64,000 bases of DNA from Muscardinus avellanarius (taxonomy: Eukaryota; Chordata; Mammalia; Rodentia; Gliridae): NCBI GenBank assembly GCA_963383645.1, contig OY726563.1, positions 31,353,575 through 31,417,574 of the forward strand. Direction: 5' to 3'. Of this stretch, positions 44,610-56,229 are shown piece by piece (position 1 is the first letter of the stretch; each line of letters begins with the position of its first letter). The notes under the pieces were generated by a model. The model ran no database searches. It was given only the letters and a program-made list of their open reading frames with translations, and was not told where the DNA came from. Position numbers and translations under genes: made by a program.

Positions 44610-45440
44610 TTGTCTTATCCGTAACTCCTCACCATTGCCCTCAGCAGCCAACCAATGGAAGGGTAGAATAACTTAGTGGCTTCTCCCACCTCTCCCACAA
44701 CACTCAGTGTCACTGAGATTTTCAAGTTAAGTGACAGTACAGCAGTTACAAACCTCCTGAGAGCAAACAAGGAAAAGTGTTCACATGCAGGCCTGACCCT
44801 GTGACACCACTAGCCCTGAGAGAAAAGGCAAAGAAGTTCTAGACTGAGAAGGGCAGAGCTGAGCTCTGAGAAGCCAGGAGCAGCGGCTTTGTGCTGAGAG
44901 TCACTGCCTGGGGACTGGCACACTCCAATCTAAATTTTTCTAGGGGCTTTCTACAAGGTCACTTGCTGTGGGTCACCAGCAAAAGCCATTTGGGAAACAG
45001 CTGGCCTGGAAAGATGCATTTGGTAATTGGATGAAGATATTTTCAGAGAAGGGGGGGGGTTTCTAAAAGGAGGAAACGTGCAGAGAAAAACAAAATATCC
45101 CAAGGGCTCTTCCCCAGCTTTCTTCACATTTTAATACACAAAAACACATTTAAGAAACATATGTTTGCAACAGCCAAAAGTTAGTAGCTTTCAACTGAGG
45201 AAATTTTCCATAACCAAATACGTGTACAAACTGATTGGGGGGGACAGATGTAGAACAGATTATTCTACCCAAGGGTGTCCCCCTAAAGCATGCAGTAATC
45301 ACTATCATGAGTAAATGCTGCTTTAAATTCAATGCCATGTTACCACATGTCCTGTCTTGAAATTAAAAAACACAGTTTTCATTAAAAGCAAATGTGAAAT
45401 ATTAGTCTAATGAGATGCTCTGGAAAAAAAACAATTTTGA
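44610..45440. other. Intron 1, nothing recognised
   Basis: No named repeat or exon recognised. Confidence 0.45.
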
Positions 45441-45445
45441 AATGT

Positions 45446-45600
45446 CCACATCAGTGGTTTTCATACTTAAGTATGCATCAGAATCAGTTGGCAAGTCAGT
45501 TTAAACACAGATTTCTGGGCCCAACTTTCCCCATTCCCCTCTATTGATTCCATAGCTCTGGGGTGGGACCTTGCAATTTATATACCTCATATTTTCCCAT
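45446..45600 (+). mobile_element. MER5-like hAT transposon remnant
   Basis: 'atcagtggttttcatactta', 'agtatgcatcagaatcagtt', 'aaacacagatttctgggccc' and 'tctggggtgggaccttgcaa' follow MER5A order closely. Confidence 0.8.
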
Positions 45601-45749
45601 GTGATACTGCTGTTGGTGGTGGTGTGGGGGCTTTGCATTGCAATTCTGTGGCCCTCACTATTCCTCCCTGTCTTATCTCAGAGGATAAAGGTAAATGAGC
45701 ATACCATTAACCATTCACAGTTTTGTAACATAGAAACCTTCTTAACCCA

Positions 45750-46155
45750 AGGTGTTTGGTCATCAATTTCTGTTGCTATAACTCTATACCTGAAACTGGG
45801 AAATTTGTAAACGAAAGAGTCTTATTTTGGCTCATGGTTCTAGAGGCTGGAAAATGCAATAGTAGACAGCCACATCTGGTATAGGCCTTACTCTGCCACA
45901 ACTCTTGGAGACAATGGGAAGGACAATCTGGCATATACAAAGAGCCAAAACAAAGGAGGCAGCCTCACTTTGCAATATCTCATTCTTATGTATCTAACTC
46001 AATCTTATGAAAGTAAGGACTCACTTTCAAGAGAAAGACATAAATCCTTCTTAATAACCTTTTAAAGGCCTCACCTCCTAACATCACCATACTGGCAATT
46101 AATTATCAACATGAATTTTAAAGGAAAGAAACCCTATTTCTATCACAGTACTTCT
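45750..46155 (-). mobile_element. MaLR-type (MST/MLT1-like) LTR, antisense
   Basis: 'tttctgttgctataactcta', 'tacctgaaactgggaaattt', 'tcttattttggctcatggtt' and 'ctggaaaatgcaatagtaga' follow the reverse of a MaLR LTR; the far end 'gaaagaaaccctatttctat' closes it. Confidence 0.65.
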
Positions 46156-46229
46156 CAACTTCATGGCAATTAATCATATTGCACATGGGATATCTGTGAA
46201 CTTCTCTGAAAAGCAGCACTTCAAGGAAG

Positions 46230-46540
46230 GGGTAGGAGGTAGTAGAGGGCTGTGCTTGAAGTATAGCTCAGAAAATGTTGTTTGGGCTCACAGTTTCAGA
46301 GGTCCAGTCCATGGTTGGCCAGCTCCAAGGCATAAGTATCATGGCAGAGTAAAAGCTTATTAGCTTATGGTGGCAGGAAGAGGAATGGATGGGCCCAGGA
46401 CAGATATAGTTCACAAAGCTATGCTCTTGGTGACCTGCCTCCTCCAGTCATGCTCCACATCTGAACCTTGCTGTATTGGGAGCAAGCTTTCAACACATGA
46501 GCTTTGAGAAGGCATTCTAGACCCAATCCATAACACCAAG
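46230..46540 (-). mobile_element. MaLR-type LTR, antisense, second copy
   Basis: 'tttgggctcacagtttcaga' and 'ggtccagtccatggttggcc' match the 26430-26815 copy; the rest is diverged. Confidence 0.6.
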
Positions 46541-47025
46541 GATTGGCAAGAATAAAATAGAGACCTAGTTTCTAGAGGGTTTAAGATATACAAATGCCAA
46601 AAAGCTCAAATCTAGAAAATGGGCAGTGTTAGTTGTGCATGCTGGTCTAAACCTCTAAGATGAATCCCAAGCTGATCTTCATCATATGGGAAAAAGCAGT
46701 GTCAAACACCTACGCCTCCTGTTAAAAGGTACATTCAGATTTTGTAGGTCTGAAATGATGTTCAAAATTCTACATTACTACAAAGTTTACAGATAAGTCC
46801 CGTTCTGAAATCACATTTTCAGTAGCAAGGTTGTGGGTTGACAAGCATCTTCTGTAAGGGAAAGTATTTGGCTTTCAGGCCATATGGTCTCTGTCATGAC
46901 TACTTAATTCTGTCATTGTATCAGCAAATAGCCATAGACAATTCTCAAATGAACAAACACAGCTATGTTTCAGTGGCAAGGAAATTTAAATTTTATATAA
47001 TTTTCATATATCACAAAATATTATT

Positions 47026-47235
47026 ATTTTTTTGCAGGTCTGGGATTGGAACCCAGGGGCATTCGACCTCTGAGCTACACCCCCTGCCCTATTCTTTACT
47101 CTTTATTTTGAAACAGGGTCTCACTAAGTTGCAGAGGCCCTCACTAAGTAGTAGCTGAGGCTGTCCGCGAACCAGGATCCTCTGGTCTCAGCCTCCCAAA
47201 TGCTGGGATTACAAGCATGTGCCACGACACCCGGC
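47026..47235 (-). mobile_element. B1-dID SINE, antisense, with TSD
   Basis: Flanked by a perfect 15-bp duplication TCACAAAATATTATT (47011-47025 and 47236-47250). 'gggattggaacccaggggca' is the ID half, 'gtgccacgacacccggc' the B1 end. Confidence 0.96.
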
Positions 47236-47387
47236 TCACAAAATATTATTCTTCTTTTGATTTTTTTTCAGTCACTTAAAATGTCTGAAACTATTCTTAG
47301 CTCAACGGATTATATTAAAATCAGCAGAGGGCCAAATTTGGTTCTACTGGACTAGCTTGCCAACACCATCCTAGATTACTATTTCCT

Positions 47388-47480
47388 ACCCCAGATCTAC
47401 TAAATCAAAGTCCAGAGGTGGGACCTGGGAAACCTCATTTCATCAGATTCCCTAGTGATTCTAATTAATCTTGTCCACAT
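47388..47480 (+). mobile_element. MER5-like fragment
   Basis: 'agatctactaaatcaaagtc', 'cagaggtgggacctgggaaa' and 'ccctagtgattctaattaat' follow MER5-type internal sequence. Confidence 0.6.
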
Positions 47481-48049
47481 ACCCATCCCCAAAAGGAGAA
47501 AAGCCCCTTTTAAGTGCTCATAACAGTTCATCCTTCCTGACTTGTAATTTGTAGAGCTTGGGAGGCTTAATGTGAGGGGCTGGTTGTGCTCTCCCAACCT
47601 CTCCACTGGTCTCACTCTGACCCATTTTCCAAGAAATTGCTTCATCTCTAACCCAGCAACATTGGTTTCTGGTATGAATATATGTACTACAGCTTAGCTT
47701 CAGGGAAAATCCATGAAAGGCCCACTGTCAAGCAATGTGAAGATGTACTTTGCTCCCACTCTAGTTAGGCCAGGCAGTGGCTGCTCTTCTGGTAAGAAGA
47801 TTTAAAAAGAGATGAAGCAAGTTTCCCTGAGATTTAGGTTTGTTTTTTAGTTAGGGAAAGGAGTAGAAGCCTAAAGGCTGTGCATGCTTATCTGAGGAAT
47901 GTTGGAGACTTAGAAAAGGAAGTCTAACAGATATAGTGATGAAGGGAAAGCCAAAAGGAAAAGAGAGAGGACGGGAAGTGAGCCACTGTGGGCAGTTATA
48001 AACAAACACACCACCCAGTCTTGGCAAAGGGAAGCATTTGTTTATTAGA

Positions 48050-48185
48050 CCAGTACTTCTCAAATTTCACTGTGTGGAAGAAGCATCAGAGAGATCTCAT
48101 AAAAGTGAAGATACTGGTTCAGTAGGTCTTGGGTGGGGCCTAAGTTCCCCGCATTTTTGACTTGGTTCCAGGTGACCCAAAAATG
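48050..48185 (+). mobile_element. MER5-like hAT remnant
   Basis: 'agtacttctcaaatttcact', 'ggttcagtaggtcttgggtg' and 'gggcctaagttccccgcatt' are MER5A-type, here lacking the second terminal repeat. Confidence 0.65.
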
Positions 48186-48228
48186 CAAGGCTCCTGCTGA
48201 CATGCAAGCATAGCTTTCTATTTTGTCC

Positions 48229-48433
48229 TGTATTTATTTATTTATGATACTGGGGATAGAACCCAGGAGCATTCTATGTCTGAGCTATACCCCAAACACT
48301 ATTTTATTTTTTATTTTGAAACAGGGTCTCACTAAGTTTCAGAGGGCCTCACTATCTTGCTGAGGCTGGCCACAAACCTGCAATCTTCCTGTCTCAGCCT
48401 CCCAAGAACTGGGATTACAATCATATGCCACAA
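48229..48433 (-). mobile_element. B1-dID SINE, antisense
   Basis: (TTTA)n tail, 'atactggggatagaacccag', 'gaaacagggtctcactaagt', 'gaactgggattacaatcata'. Confidence 0.93.
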
Positions 48434-48577
48434 ATTTTGCCCTTCTTTTAAGTAGCCACAGTATATAAAAACCTGGGGCAGAGGTGCTGACATTCAGAAC
48501 TGCATACATAGTTATTTGGAGACTTTCTTGCACCACGCCACCTACTGTCACATCCACACAAAGAGCAAGTAGAGTTT

Positions 48578-48587
48578 TTTTGTTTTG

Positions 48588-48618
<31 letters not shown>

Positions 48619-48833
48619 TGTGTGTGTGTCTTTTGCTGGAAATAGAACCCAGGAGCATCCTACCTCCGAGCTACACCCCCAGCCCAATTTTTTATTCTTA
48701 TTTGAAAACAGGGTCACACTAAGTTGTGGAGGGCCTCACTAAGTAGCTAAGGCTGGCTGTGAATCTGGATCCTCCTGTCTCAGCCTCCCAAATACTGGGA
48801 TTACAAGCACGGGCCACCACACCTGGCTCAAAC
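48578..48833 (-). mobile_element. B1-dID SINE, antisense, with TSD and long (TTTTG)n tail
   Basis: Flanked by a perfect 12-bp duplication CAAGTAGAGTTT (48566-48577 and 48834-48845). About eight TTTTG units and a short GT run precede 'gctggaaatagaacccagga'. Confidence 0.95.
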
Positions 48834-49149
48834 CAAGTAGAGTTTCAACTCCAATATGCCACCTATTATCTAAATCTCAACTACAGATCCTACTTTTGTT
48901 TCCTGATTATCCCAAAGTCTGTATCCTAACCAAGCCCTATGCCCTTGGAACTATATGTAAACAGACAGGGCACCATTTTCTTATTCACTTAAAGGTGCAT
49001 TAAGGGCCAGCAGTGGCCCTGCAGCCAGTTATGAGAAGGGATAGGCACCATTGGCTGACTCTTGCCAGTATCCTACCGTCGTTGGCAGACAAGACACTGC
49101 TTTATCACTCAACCCTTGAGTGGAAGTTGTTAATGAACTAGGATAAACT

Positions 49150-49830
49150 GATATCACTTAAAAAATGACCAAAAATATAAAGGTTGGCAAGGATCCATCC
49201 ATTAGTAGAAGGAAAGTAAAGGGGTGCAGCCACTTTGGAAAACAGTCTAGTAGTTCAAATGGCTGAGCCTAGAGTTACCATGTGACCAAGCAGTGCTATT
49301 CCTAAGTACAAAGCCAAGATAAGTAACACATATCCACATAAAAGCACAAATTTTCTTTGCAGCATTATTCCTAATGTACTTAAATCAGAAACAACCTAAA
49401 TTCCCTTTAAACTGATAAATGGATTAATCAAATGTGGTATGTCCATTGAATGGAATATTTGACCAAAAGACGGAATCAAGTACTGACACCTGTTACAACA
49501 TGAATGAACCTTGAAAGCATCATGCTGAGTGAAAGAAGCCAGATACAAAGGAGAGTTGTATGAGTCCATTGATATAAAATGTCAAGAGTAGGCAAATGTA
49601 TAGAAACAAAAAATAGACTACTGGTATCCTAAAGTGAAGGTGTTGAGGGATTGAGAAATGATGGTTAAGAAACATGAGATTTCTTTTAGGGATAATGAAA
49701 ATGGTTAAACCCTATTGTGATGATGTATTTACAACTCACGGAATATACTAACATTGCTGAACTGTAGAGTTTACATGGATGCATTGTGTAATTTGAAAAA
49801 TCATATCTCAATAATGCTGTTAAGACGCCA
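49150..49830 (+). mobile_element. Old L1 (L1M) 3' end
   Basis: 'actgataaatggattaatca', 'tgtccattgaatggaatatt', 'aacatgaatgaaccttgaaa', 'gtgaaagaagccagatacaa' and 'tgatgtatttacaactcacg' follow the 3' part of old L1, more clearly than at 25085. Confidence 0.88.
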
Positions 49831-49834
49831 TCAC

Positions 49835-51850
49835 AAATCAAGTGCGAAAAGCAAAGCAAGTGGTATAGAAGCGAAACTTATAGAACCCTGATGTCCCCAG
49901 AAGGTAGCAAGGACTGGCCTTGGGGCAGCAACTTCTCAGAACTGTTGGATAACATCCAAGCCAACCCAGATATAAGCCCCTGAGTATGCAGCCATGTAGC
50001 AATATAAATATGAACACTAGACTTTGGCCTGGATAGGGGTTCTGTAAGTGCTGCAATATGATTTGTTCTTGCCTTCCCAGTCCTGAAGCCCCACGAAGTG
50101 CCTGACATGTGGCCAACACTCAAGGACTGAAATAAAATGCAGGCATGTGGTACCGAATTCATTTCACTGAGCTCTAATACTAGCTCTATTTATAACTCCC
50201 CATGTGACCCCTAACATATCACTTCCACAGGCTGAGCTCAGAAGCTCCTCCCAAAAATACAGGGAGAGTTCCTTCTGTAGCATCCTCTCAACCTGAGGTT
50301 TCACAATTCCATGAATTAGGCAGCCCACAAGGAAAAGCCTGGGTATGGATGAGATAAACTTTTACGGGAATCTAGATAGAACCTGAGACACCCACCTAGA
50401 GGCTTGGGACTAGCAAAGATGTCCACTCTGGCAGATGTTATTACCCATATCCACTGATAGCCAGGTTCCCTGAAAGACCATGGGATACACAAATGAATAA
50501 GCCCCCACAAACTGCTCACGTGACTAGGACCACTGGATCTATCAGTAGATAATGGTGAAACACTGTGATTCTACCCCCTTGACAATCTAAATGGAAACAA
50601 TTTCAACAGTGGCTATCCAAAGAAATCAGAACCTTACTCTGACAATGCTGAGTCACTGGCAACATGTCTTTCAGAGTTCCTATATGTAGTGGCCACTCTG
50701 GGAACAGTTTCAGAAGGAAGAGGACATGGTCATACCACTACTTCCTCACCACTCCACAATGAGCCCACAAAATCTTGGCTCCATTCCTACCCTGTGGCCC
50801 TAATTTAACTAGTATTTTTGAACATCCTTGAATGCCTGGAATTGGCAGATCCATTCAGCTCAGCCACCTACACAAATGGCAGGCCAGGGTCAACCATCAG
50901 AGGATCTCGGGGTACAATTGGCATTGAAGACATGCTCATTAGGCACAATTGAACAGACATTATAGTCAGTGGCAACTGGAAAAACAAGTCTCTGGTACAT
51001 GTGACCCATCACACTACAGGTCACTATAAGAGCAGGACAGAAAAATATTGCAGTGATATTTCAAGGCCATGGCAAAAATTCTTCCTTCAAACTTCTATCT
51101 TTGTATCTATTACCCATAAAATGTTTTAAAGCAAATATATGAAATTTACAACCCTAAATATCTGGGATAATCCAAGCCATTATATTCAAACCCATTTATC
51201 TTCTCCCTGGAGAATAATGCAAAACAATGCATCCAGTAGAAACTAAGAATTATGGGTGAGTGAATCATTCAGTTCAGGAATGAGTGGTTCAGAGGTTTCT
51301 GAGGGCAGAGTGCACCATGCTCCCCCATAAGATCCAGGTGCAACCAATTATCATCTCGAAACATTGAGAGCTTAGCTGTGCTACCAATGACTTCTTGCGC
51401 AAGCTTTTCCCTTAAATTTTTATCTAAAAATGATACCCAAGAACTCTGTGGAATTTCTAAATCTCTTACACTAGTATCCTACTGTAATATCCAAGAGTCT
51501 CAGCAATTAATTATGTCCTGACTGGTTGCCTGTCCAACTGGCTCTTTTGTTCAAGGTACTACAAATTTCCACTGCCATTTTGCTGTCTTACATTTTTTTC
51601 CTTTGGAAAGTATCATCTTTGGAAATTCTGGGTAAATCCTACAGGAATATTTGAAATAGAATGATTTGAGTCTTTGTTAAAATCACTTTAATCAATCTAT
51701 CTATATCTTCATTCACAAATATTGACTCAAGATCCTCCCCCAGGTCACAGACATTGTGCTAAGTGGAGATAAGATGCCAGACCAGACCTGAAGGCAATTT
51801 CAATCGATGATTACATCTGTTTTGTTTGGTATTGTTTTTTAAATTTTTAA
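49835..51850. other. Intron 1, family not recognised
   Basis: About 2 kb with higher GC than its surroundings and some mixed open frames on both strands (49838-50162, 50316-50519). It could be an ERV internal remnant, but I recognise no protease, reverse transcriptase or envelope motif. Confidence 0.35.
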
Positions 51851-51852
51851 AC

Positions 51853-51932
51853 TTTTTTAGGTGCTAGGAATGGAACTCAGGGCCTCCTGCATGCTAAGAA
51901 AGCACTCTACCATTGGGCCATATCCCTAGCCT
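51853..51932 (-). mobile_element. ID element, antisense
   Basis: 'aggtgctaggaatggaactc', 'agggcctcctgcatgctaag', 'aaagcactctaccattgggc' is a complete stand-alone ID (tRNA-Ala-derived) SINE in reverse, with the T-run of its tail to the left. Confidence 0.85.
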
Positions 51933-52598
51933 GAGAAAGAGATCACACAATCAAGAACTGAGAGTTTGGCCTGAGACTTTCCCTACAAACCTGAACTTGG
52001 GAAAAGTGGTTATTCACAATGATGTTTTGGGAGAAAAACTTTAACCTAAATATTAATTACAATTTTTCCCAAATTTCATACTATACTATAGTCTGGCAAA
52101 AGTAAATCATCTTTGTTTAAGCTCTCTCTTTACTTACAACTACCAATTTCAGTTGTATTCACTGAAAGGGGAATTGATGTAGCACACATATTTGCATTTA
52201 CTAAGGAAACCATTCAACTACTTTGGAAAGGCTCAGAGTAAAGTAGCCAACAAAAATAATAAATGCAAACTCCAGCTTGTGGCTGTACTCAGTGTCTCAT
52301 CTTACAGCCCCCAACAGAGAAAGTCATTGCTTAAACAGAGAGTGTTCATGTATTTAAAAGGAACCTCTGTAGCCAGCAAGCCATAGTGTCTATGTATGTA
52401 GATTCCTGGTGGCACAAACCCGTTTACCTATGCACGTTTCTTTCAGGTCCTTTCCTGTCCAATGGCTCATCACCAGAATTGGAGGGAGCAGTTAATTCAA
52501 TAAGCACAGTAGCTAGTTGGCACCAGGTGCACTCCTAGGCACCATGGGAAGTACAACTAAGGGTAAGACAGCATAGCTCCTGCTTTTTAAGAACTCAG

Positions 52599-52675
52599 AG
52601 GGCTGGAGATGTGACTCAGTGGCAGAGCACTTGCCTCACATGCGTGAGGTCCTGGATTCAATCCCCAGTACTTGG
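52599..52675 (+). mobile_element. ID element with TSD
   Basis: 'ggctggagatgtgactcagt', 'ggcagagcacttgcctcaca', 'ttcaatccccagtactt'. A 9-bp duplication AGAACTCAG flanks it (52590-52598 and 52683-52691). The A and B box patterns of the tRNA ancestor are visible. Confidence 0.9.
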
Positions 52676-52798
52676 GGTGGGGAGAACTCAGGATCTAGGA
52701 GAAACAAAAGAGAGATGCATATAAATTGTTATAATGTATGGCATATGTGATTAATACCACAAGAGCCATGAAGAGCTGTGGGTGTTTAAAGGAAGGCA

Positions 52799-52865
52799 AA
52801 AGGTAGAGTTCAGTGGCAGAGTATGTGCTTAATATATGCAAAGCCATGGTTCTGAGCCCCAGAAT
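52799..52865 (+). mobile_element. ID element, decayed
   Basis: 'gtagagttcagtggcagagt', 'atgtgcttaatatatgcaaa' and 'ggttctgagccccagaatc'. The next SINE entered at its A-rich tail. Confidence 0.8.
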
Positions 52866-52881
52866 CAAAAAAGGAAAGGTT

Positions 52882-53077
52882 CTAGCTGGGTGCAGTGGCA
52901 CACGCCTATAATCTCAGGACTTGGAAGGCTAAGATAGGAAAATTATTGATTTGATGACAGCCTCAGCAAGTAGTGAGACTCTTAACAACCTAGCAAGACA
53001 CTGTTTCAAAATAAAACATAAAAAGTTAGGGATGTAGCTCAAAGTTAGAATTACTGTGTTCAATCCCCAATACCACA
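52882..53077 (+). mobile_element. B1-dID SINE with TSD, inserted in an ID tail
   Basis: Flanked by a perfect 16-bp duplication CAAAAAAGGAAAGGTT (52866-52881 and 53078-53093). 'agctgggtgcagtggcacac' and 'agttagggatgtagctcaaa' mark the two halves. Confidence 0.96.
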
Positions 53078-53094
53078 CAAAAAAGGAAAGGTTT

Positions 53095-55895
53095 TTATCA
53101 AAATGGGGAGTATCACTGGTGTGGGATATTACTGGAAAATAGGCAGAATCTGGATAGACAAGTGGCTGGGACAGGAGAGGCCCTCTAGGGTCAGGACACA
53201 TCTGAAAGAAGGAAGAAGGAAATGATAACTCGAGTTCAGGTAGGGTATTTTGACTGGGTTTTCAGAAAATGGGAGAAGGGTTCAAAAATTAGGATGGAAG
53301 CAAACTATGTACCCCCTGACAATAATTGGAATTGTTCTACTTAAGAGAGGACAGAGAACTGCTCCTCTAAGTCTCTGAGTAGGGGGTGGGATAATGTGAT
53401 TTAAATAAAAACAGTGCTAAAATAAATGTACTTAAAAAACAATATCTGGCCAGAGAAAGTAGAATGAGTTCAAATGAGAGAGACTACAAGGGAAAACAAT
53501 ACAGTAATAATCTAAAAGAGAAGGACTATACTTTGATAATGGTGATGAGGTGGGAAGTTGGTGCTTTAATGATGGTTTCTGGTATCTCATTCAGCTCACA
53601 AATCTGTAAAATGAGAAGTAGTAACAGCAATGTGCTGTATGGGAAGTGTTATCAGTGAAGACAATGCCAGACAAAAATGGCCTGCTCTGCCTAGCATATT
53701 TCCTTTTTGTTGCAGAGTAATTTTGTCAGCTGATTACATGTTTTAAACCTCAATAGAAATGTTTATCCTGCTCCTGGTGAGACCTTAATTGTATAGCTTG
53801 AGCCAGGTGCTCTGATCCTAATAGTTATCTGCAAATGTGGCATTTCAACACTGGTTGGGCTGATGTGATCTGCTTTGGCTTTTTACAAACCTTGCTTGCT
53901 TTTTCTGTCTGGTGAAACCACACTACTTTACCAGTTTTCTCCAGATCTAGGAAGATTTACAAAGTCTTTCTTAGTGGTCATAGCCCTCATTCTTTTGTTT
54001 GCAGAAAATGGCATGAACTTCCAAAATCACAGGTGGCTTCAAGAATACATTTAGGAATAGAATCATTCAAAACTCTCATCTCTCATAAGCACACAAACAA
54101 AATAAAACACAGACAACTTTACTAGGAACTCTCCATAAACTCATGTGGGTTTCTATAGACACTGCATCTTTGCTAGGCTGCAAGGAATAAATCACAGGGC
54201 CAGAAGAGCCGCATCAAATTCCAAGATGGAAGAACTCCAGAGGCTTTCTGGGATGGGAATGGGAATGATTTACTCTTGCTCTGACAGATTTGCTATAAAA
54301 GCTCAGATGGTTACATAATGAGGGTTCCTGATGGGGCCCTAGATCCCTACCTTCCTCTTTCAGAAGTTGCAGATTCAAGGCCTCTTACTTTCTCTTGTAC
54401 TAGAGACATGATGTCTACTCTTAAATGATCTTTGTGCCACCAACACTTAGGGTGAACTCAGCTGGCCATGATTTTCTCCTGGACCCATGATTCTGAGATT
54501 TTCCCCTCCCTAGCTTTCCAAAAGCCTCTGGCTTGGACTGAAATTCTCTCAGATTTGACAGCCCTAGATCATTTCCCAAGATACCCCACTGAGGCAAGCT
54601 AAGAGAGAGCTCAGAGGATTGCTTTTCAAGTCACTCTGATTGACTTCATCTCTTTTTGGTCTGAACACAGTCTAAGGGCAGGTTAGGAATCCACAGAAGT
54701 GGTGACAAAGAGAAGTATGGTTGCTCCAGCTGGAGGAGACCAGCAGGCTGGCAGAGGGAGCCAGGTAAACCAAAAGCAAGTCCCAAAACATGGGGAGTAG
54801 TAAGTGCCCAAACTAGCCAAACCATGATCCCATGGGTGGCTTGGCCCTGGGAGCAAGCTATGCTATACAGGGTAGAAGCTGAGAGAAAGGAGTGGGTAGG
54901 GCAGCACAGGAGAATAGATGGGGTCAGATAGAAAAGGAGAGGCTTCAGCCAGAAAAAAGCTAAACTAGATGAGATTCTGAGGTGGCCCAAAGGTGATTCC
55001 CAATTCAATATGAAAGCCTGCCTCTACCTTCACATCTTCTTCCCCTTGCTCCCCTAAAGCTTCCCCTTGTATACTTAATGACTTCCTCTTTCCAAAGCAG
55101 GTGGGAATTGGGGCACTAACATGCCTTAGAGATGGCAGATAGAAAACTAAGACAAAAAAAGGGTTAAAGTCTCTTTTCCACCTACCTTGAATCCATTACA
55201 TCTAACAATCTAAAACTTGTGTCAGTTCAGACAAACCATGAATGTTCCTGTTTATTTATTTACACATTCATTCATTTGGGAATGTGCAGAGGTTTTCCAG
55301 AAGTCGTTCCTACATCTGCTAAGCACCTATCTGGGAACCTTCTATCAGAATTTGGGAGGCTGTTCCTCAGACCCCAAATTTAAACAGTCCACAGTGTTAG
55401 AGAACATATAGTCAAATATTTAGGTGCCCCATAATTCACATCACCCACTTTCCCACTGACTAAATTAAAAATCCATACATGTGTTTTTTTTTCTTTATTC
55501 CATGGACTCAGGGGTGTGTGGCACATTGCCCTGCTACCCTGAAGCTCTCTGCTATGACCTAAGACTTCATAGTGAGGAAGTTAGGTAGGGCTTTTAAAGG
55601 GGCATTTTCAAAGATAATTTTCTCCACACCATGAGATCCCGAATAAATACCAGAGACCCCTTAGATGCTAGAGCAACGTGAAGTCGCAGGCCCACCAGAG
55701 CCACGTGGGCTCCTTTTTTTCCTGGGGCTAATCAAATGCATGCCACATGTCACAGCCCTCAGCTGGCACCTTTCCCTCTGGAGCAGACTTTCTTCAAATC
55801 CCCAGTAGGGCGTGGAGGGGTTAGAGGATGAGGGGGAGGCTGGGCCCTTGCAGTCCACAAGAATTGCTATACAGTGCCCCTGGTCAGGGGTTGCC
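53095..55895. other. Intron 1, nothing recognised
   Basis: About 2.8 kb free of recognisable SINEs, LINEs and LTRs, unusually clean for this window and close to the SRPX promoter. It may include conserved regulatory sequence, which cannot be judged without alignment. Confidence 0.4.
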
Positions 55896-55897
55896 AT

Positions 55898-55908
55898 GGA
55901 GGGAGGGG

Positions 55909-55963
<55 letters not shown>

Positions 55964-56043
55964 AGAAGAAGAAGAAGAAGAAGGAGGAGGAGGAGGAGGA
56001 GGAGGAGGAGGAGGAGGAGGAGGAGGAAGAGGAGAAGAGAAAG
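55898..56043. repeat. 146-nt pure polypurine tract (GA)n(GAA)n(GGA)n
   Basis: No pyrimidine interrupts the plus strand from 55898 to 56043. It lies about 435-580 bp inside intron 1, so the SRPX pre-mRNA carries the pyrimidine complement. The protein-like frames across it are low-complexity artefacts. Confidence 0.97.
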
Positions 56044-56229
56044 TGTGTGTGTTGGGGCCCAGAGAGGAGGGGGGATCCTTCCAGGATAAACTGCCTGTGA
56101 GCCCAGAGCCCTGACTCCCTGTGAGAGGCCAAAAGCCGGGTAAAGAGAAAGTAGCAAACTAGCCTGCAGCCAGACTTTCTCTTCTCAGCCTCCTATGTGA
56201 AAGAGGTTGTAATTTTAACCTGAGAACCC

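Noticed and set aside
52599..52675. Functional tRNA gene
   Set aside because: The A and B box likeness comes from an ID SINE; no intact cloverleaf can be drawn and it has a SINE context with target duplication.
55812..56157. Several open frames of 70-100 codons on both strands over the purine tract
   Set aside because: They consist of the simple repeat read in different frames (RE, EE, GG or LL, SS runs) and have no domain; low-complexity artefact.
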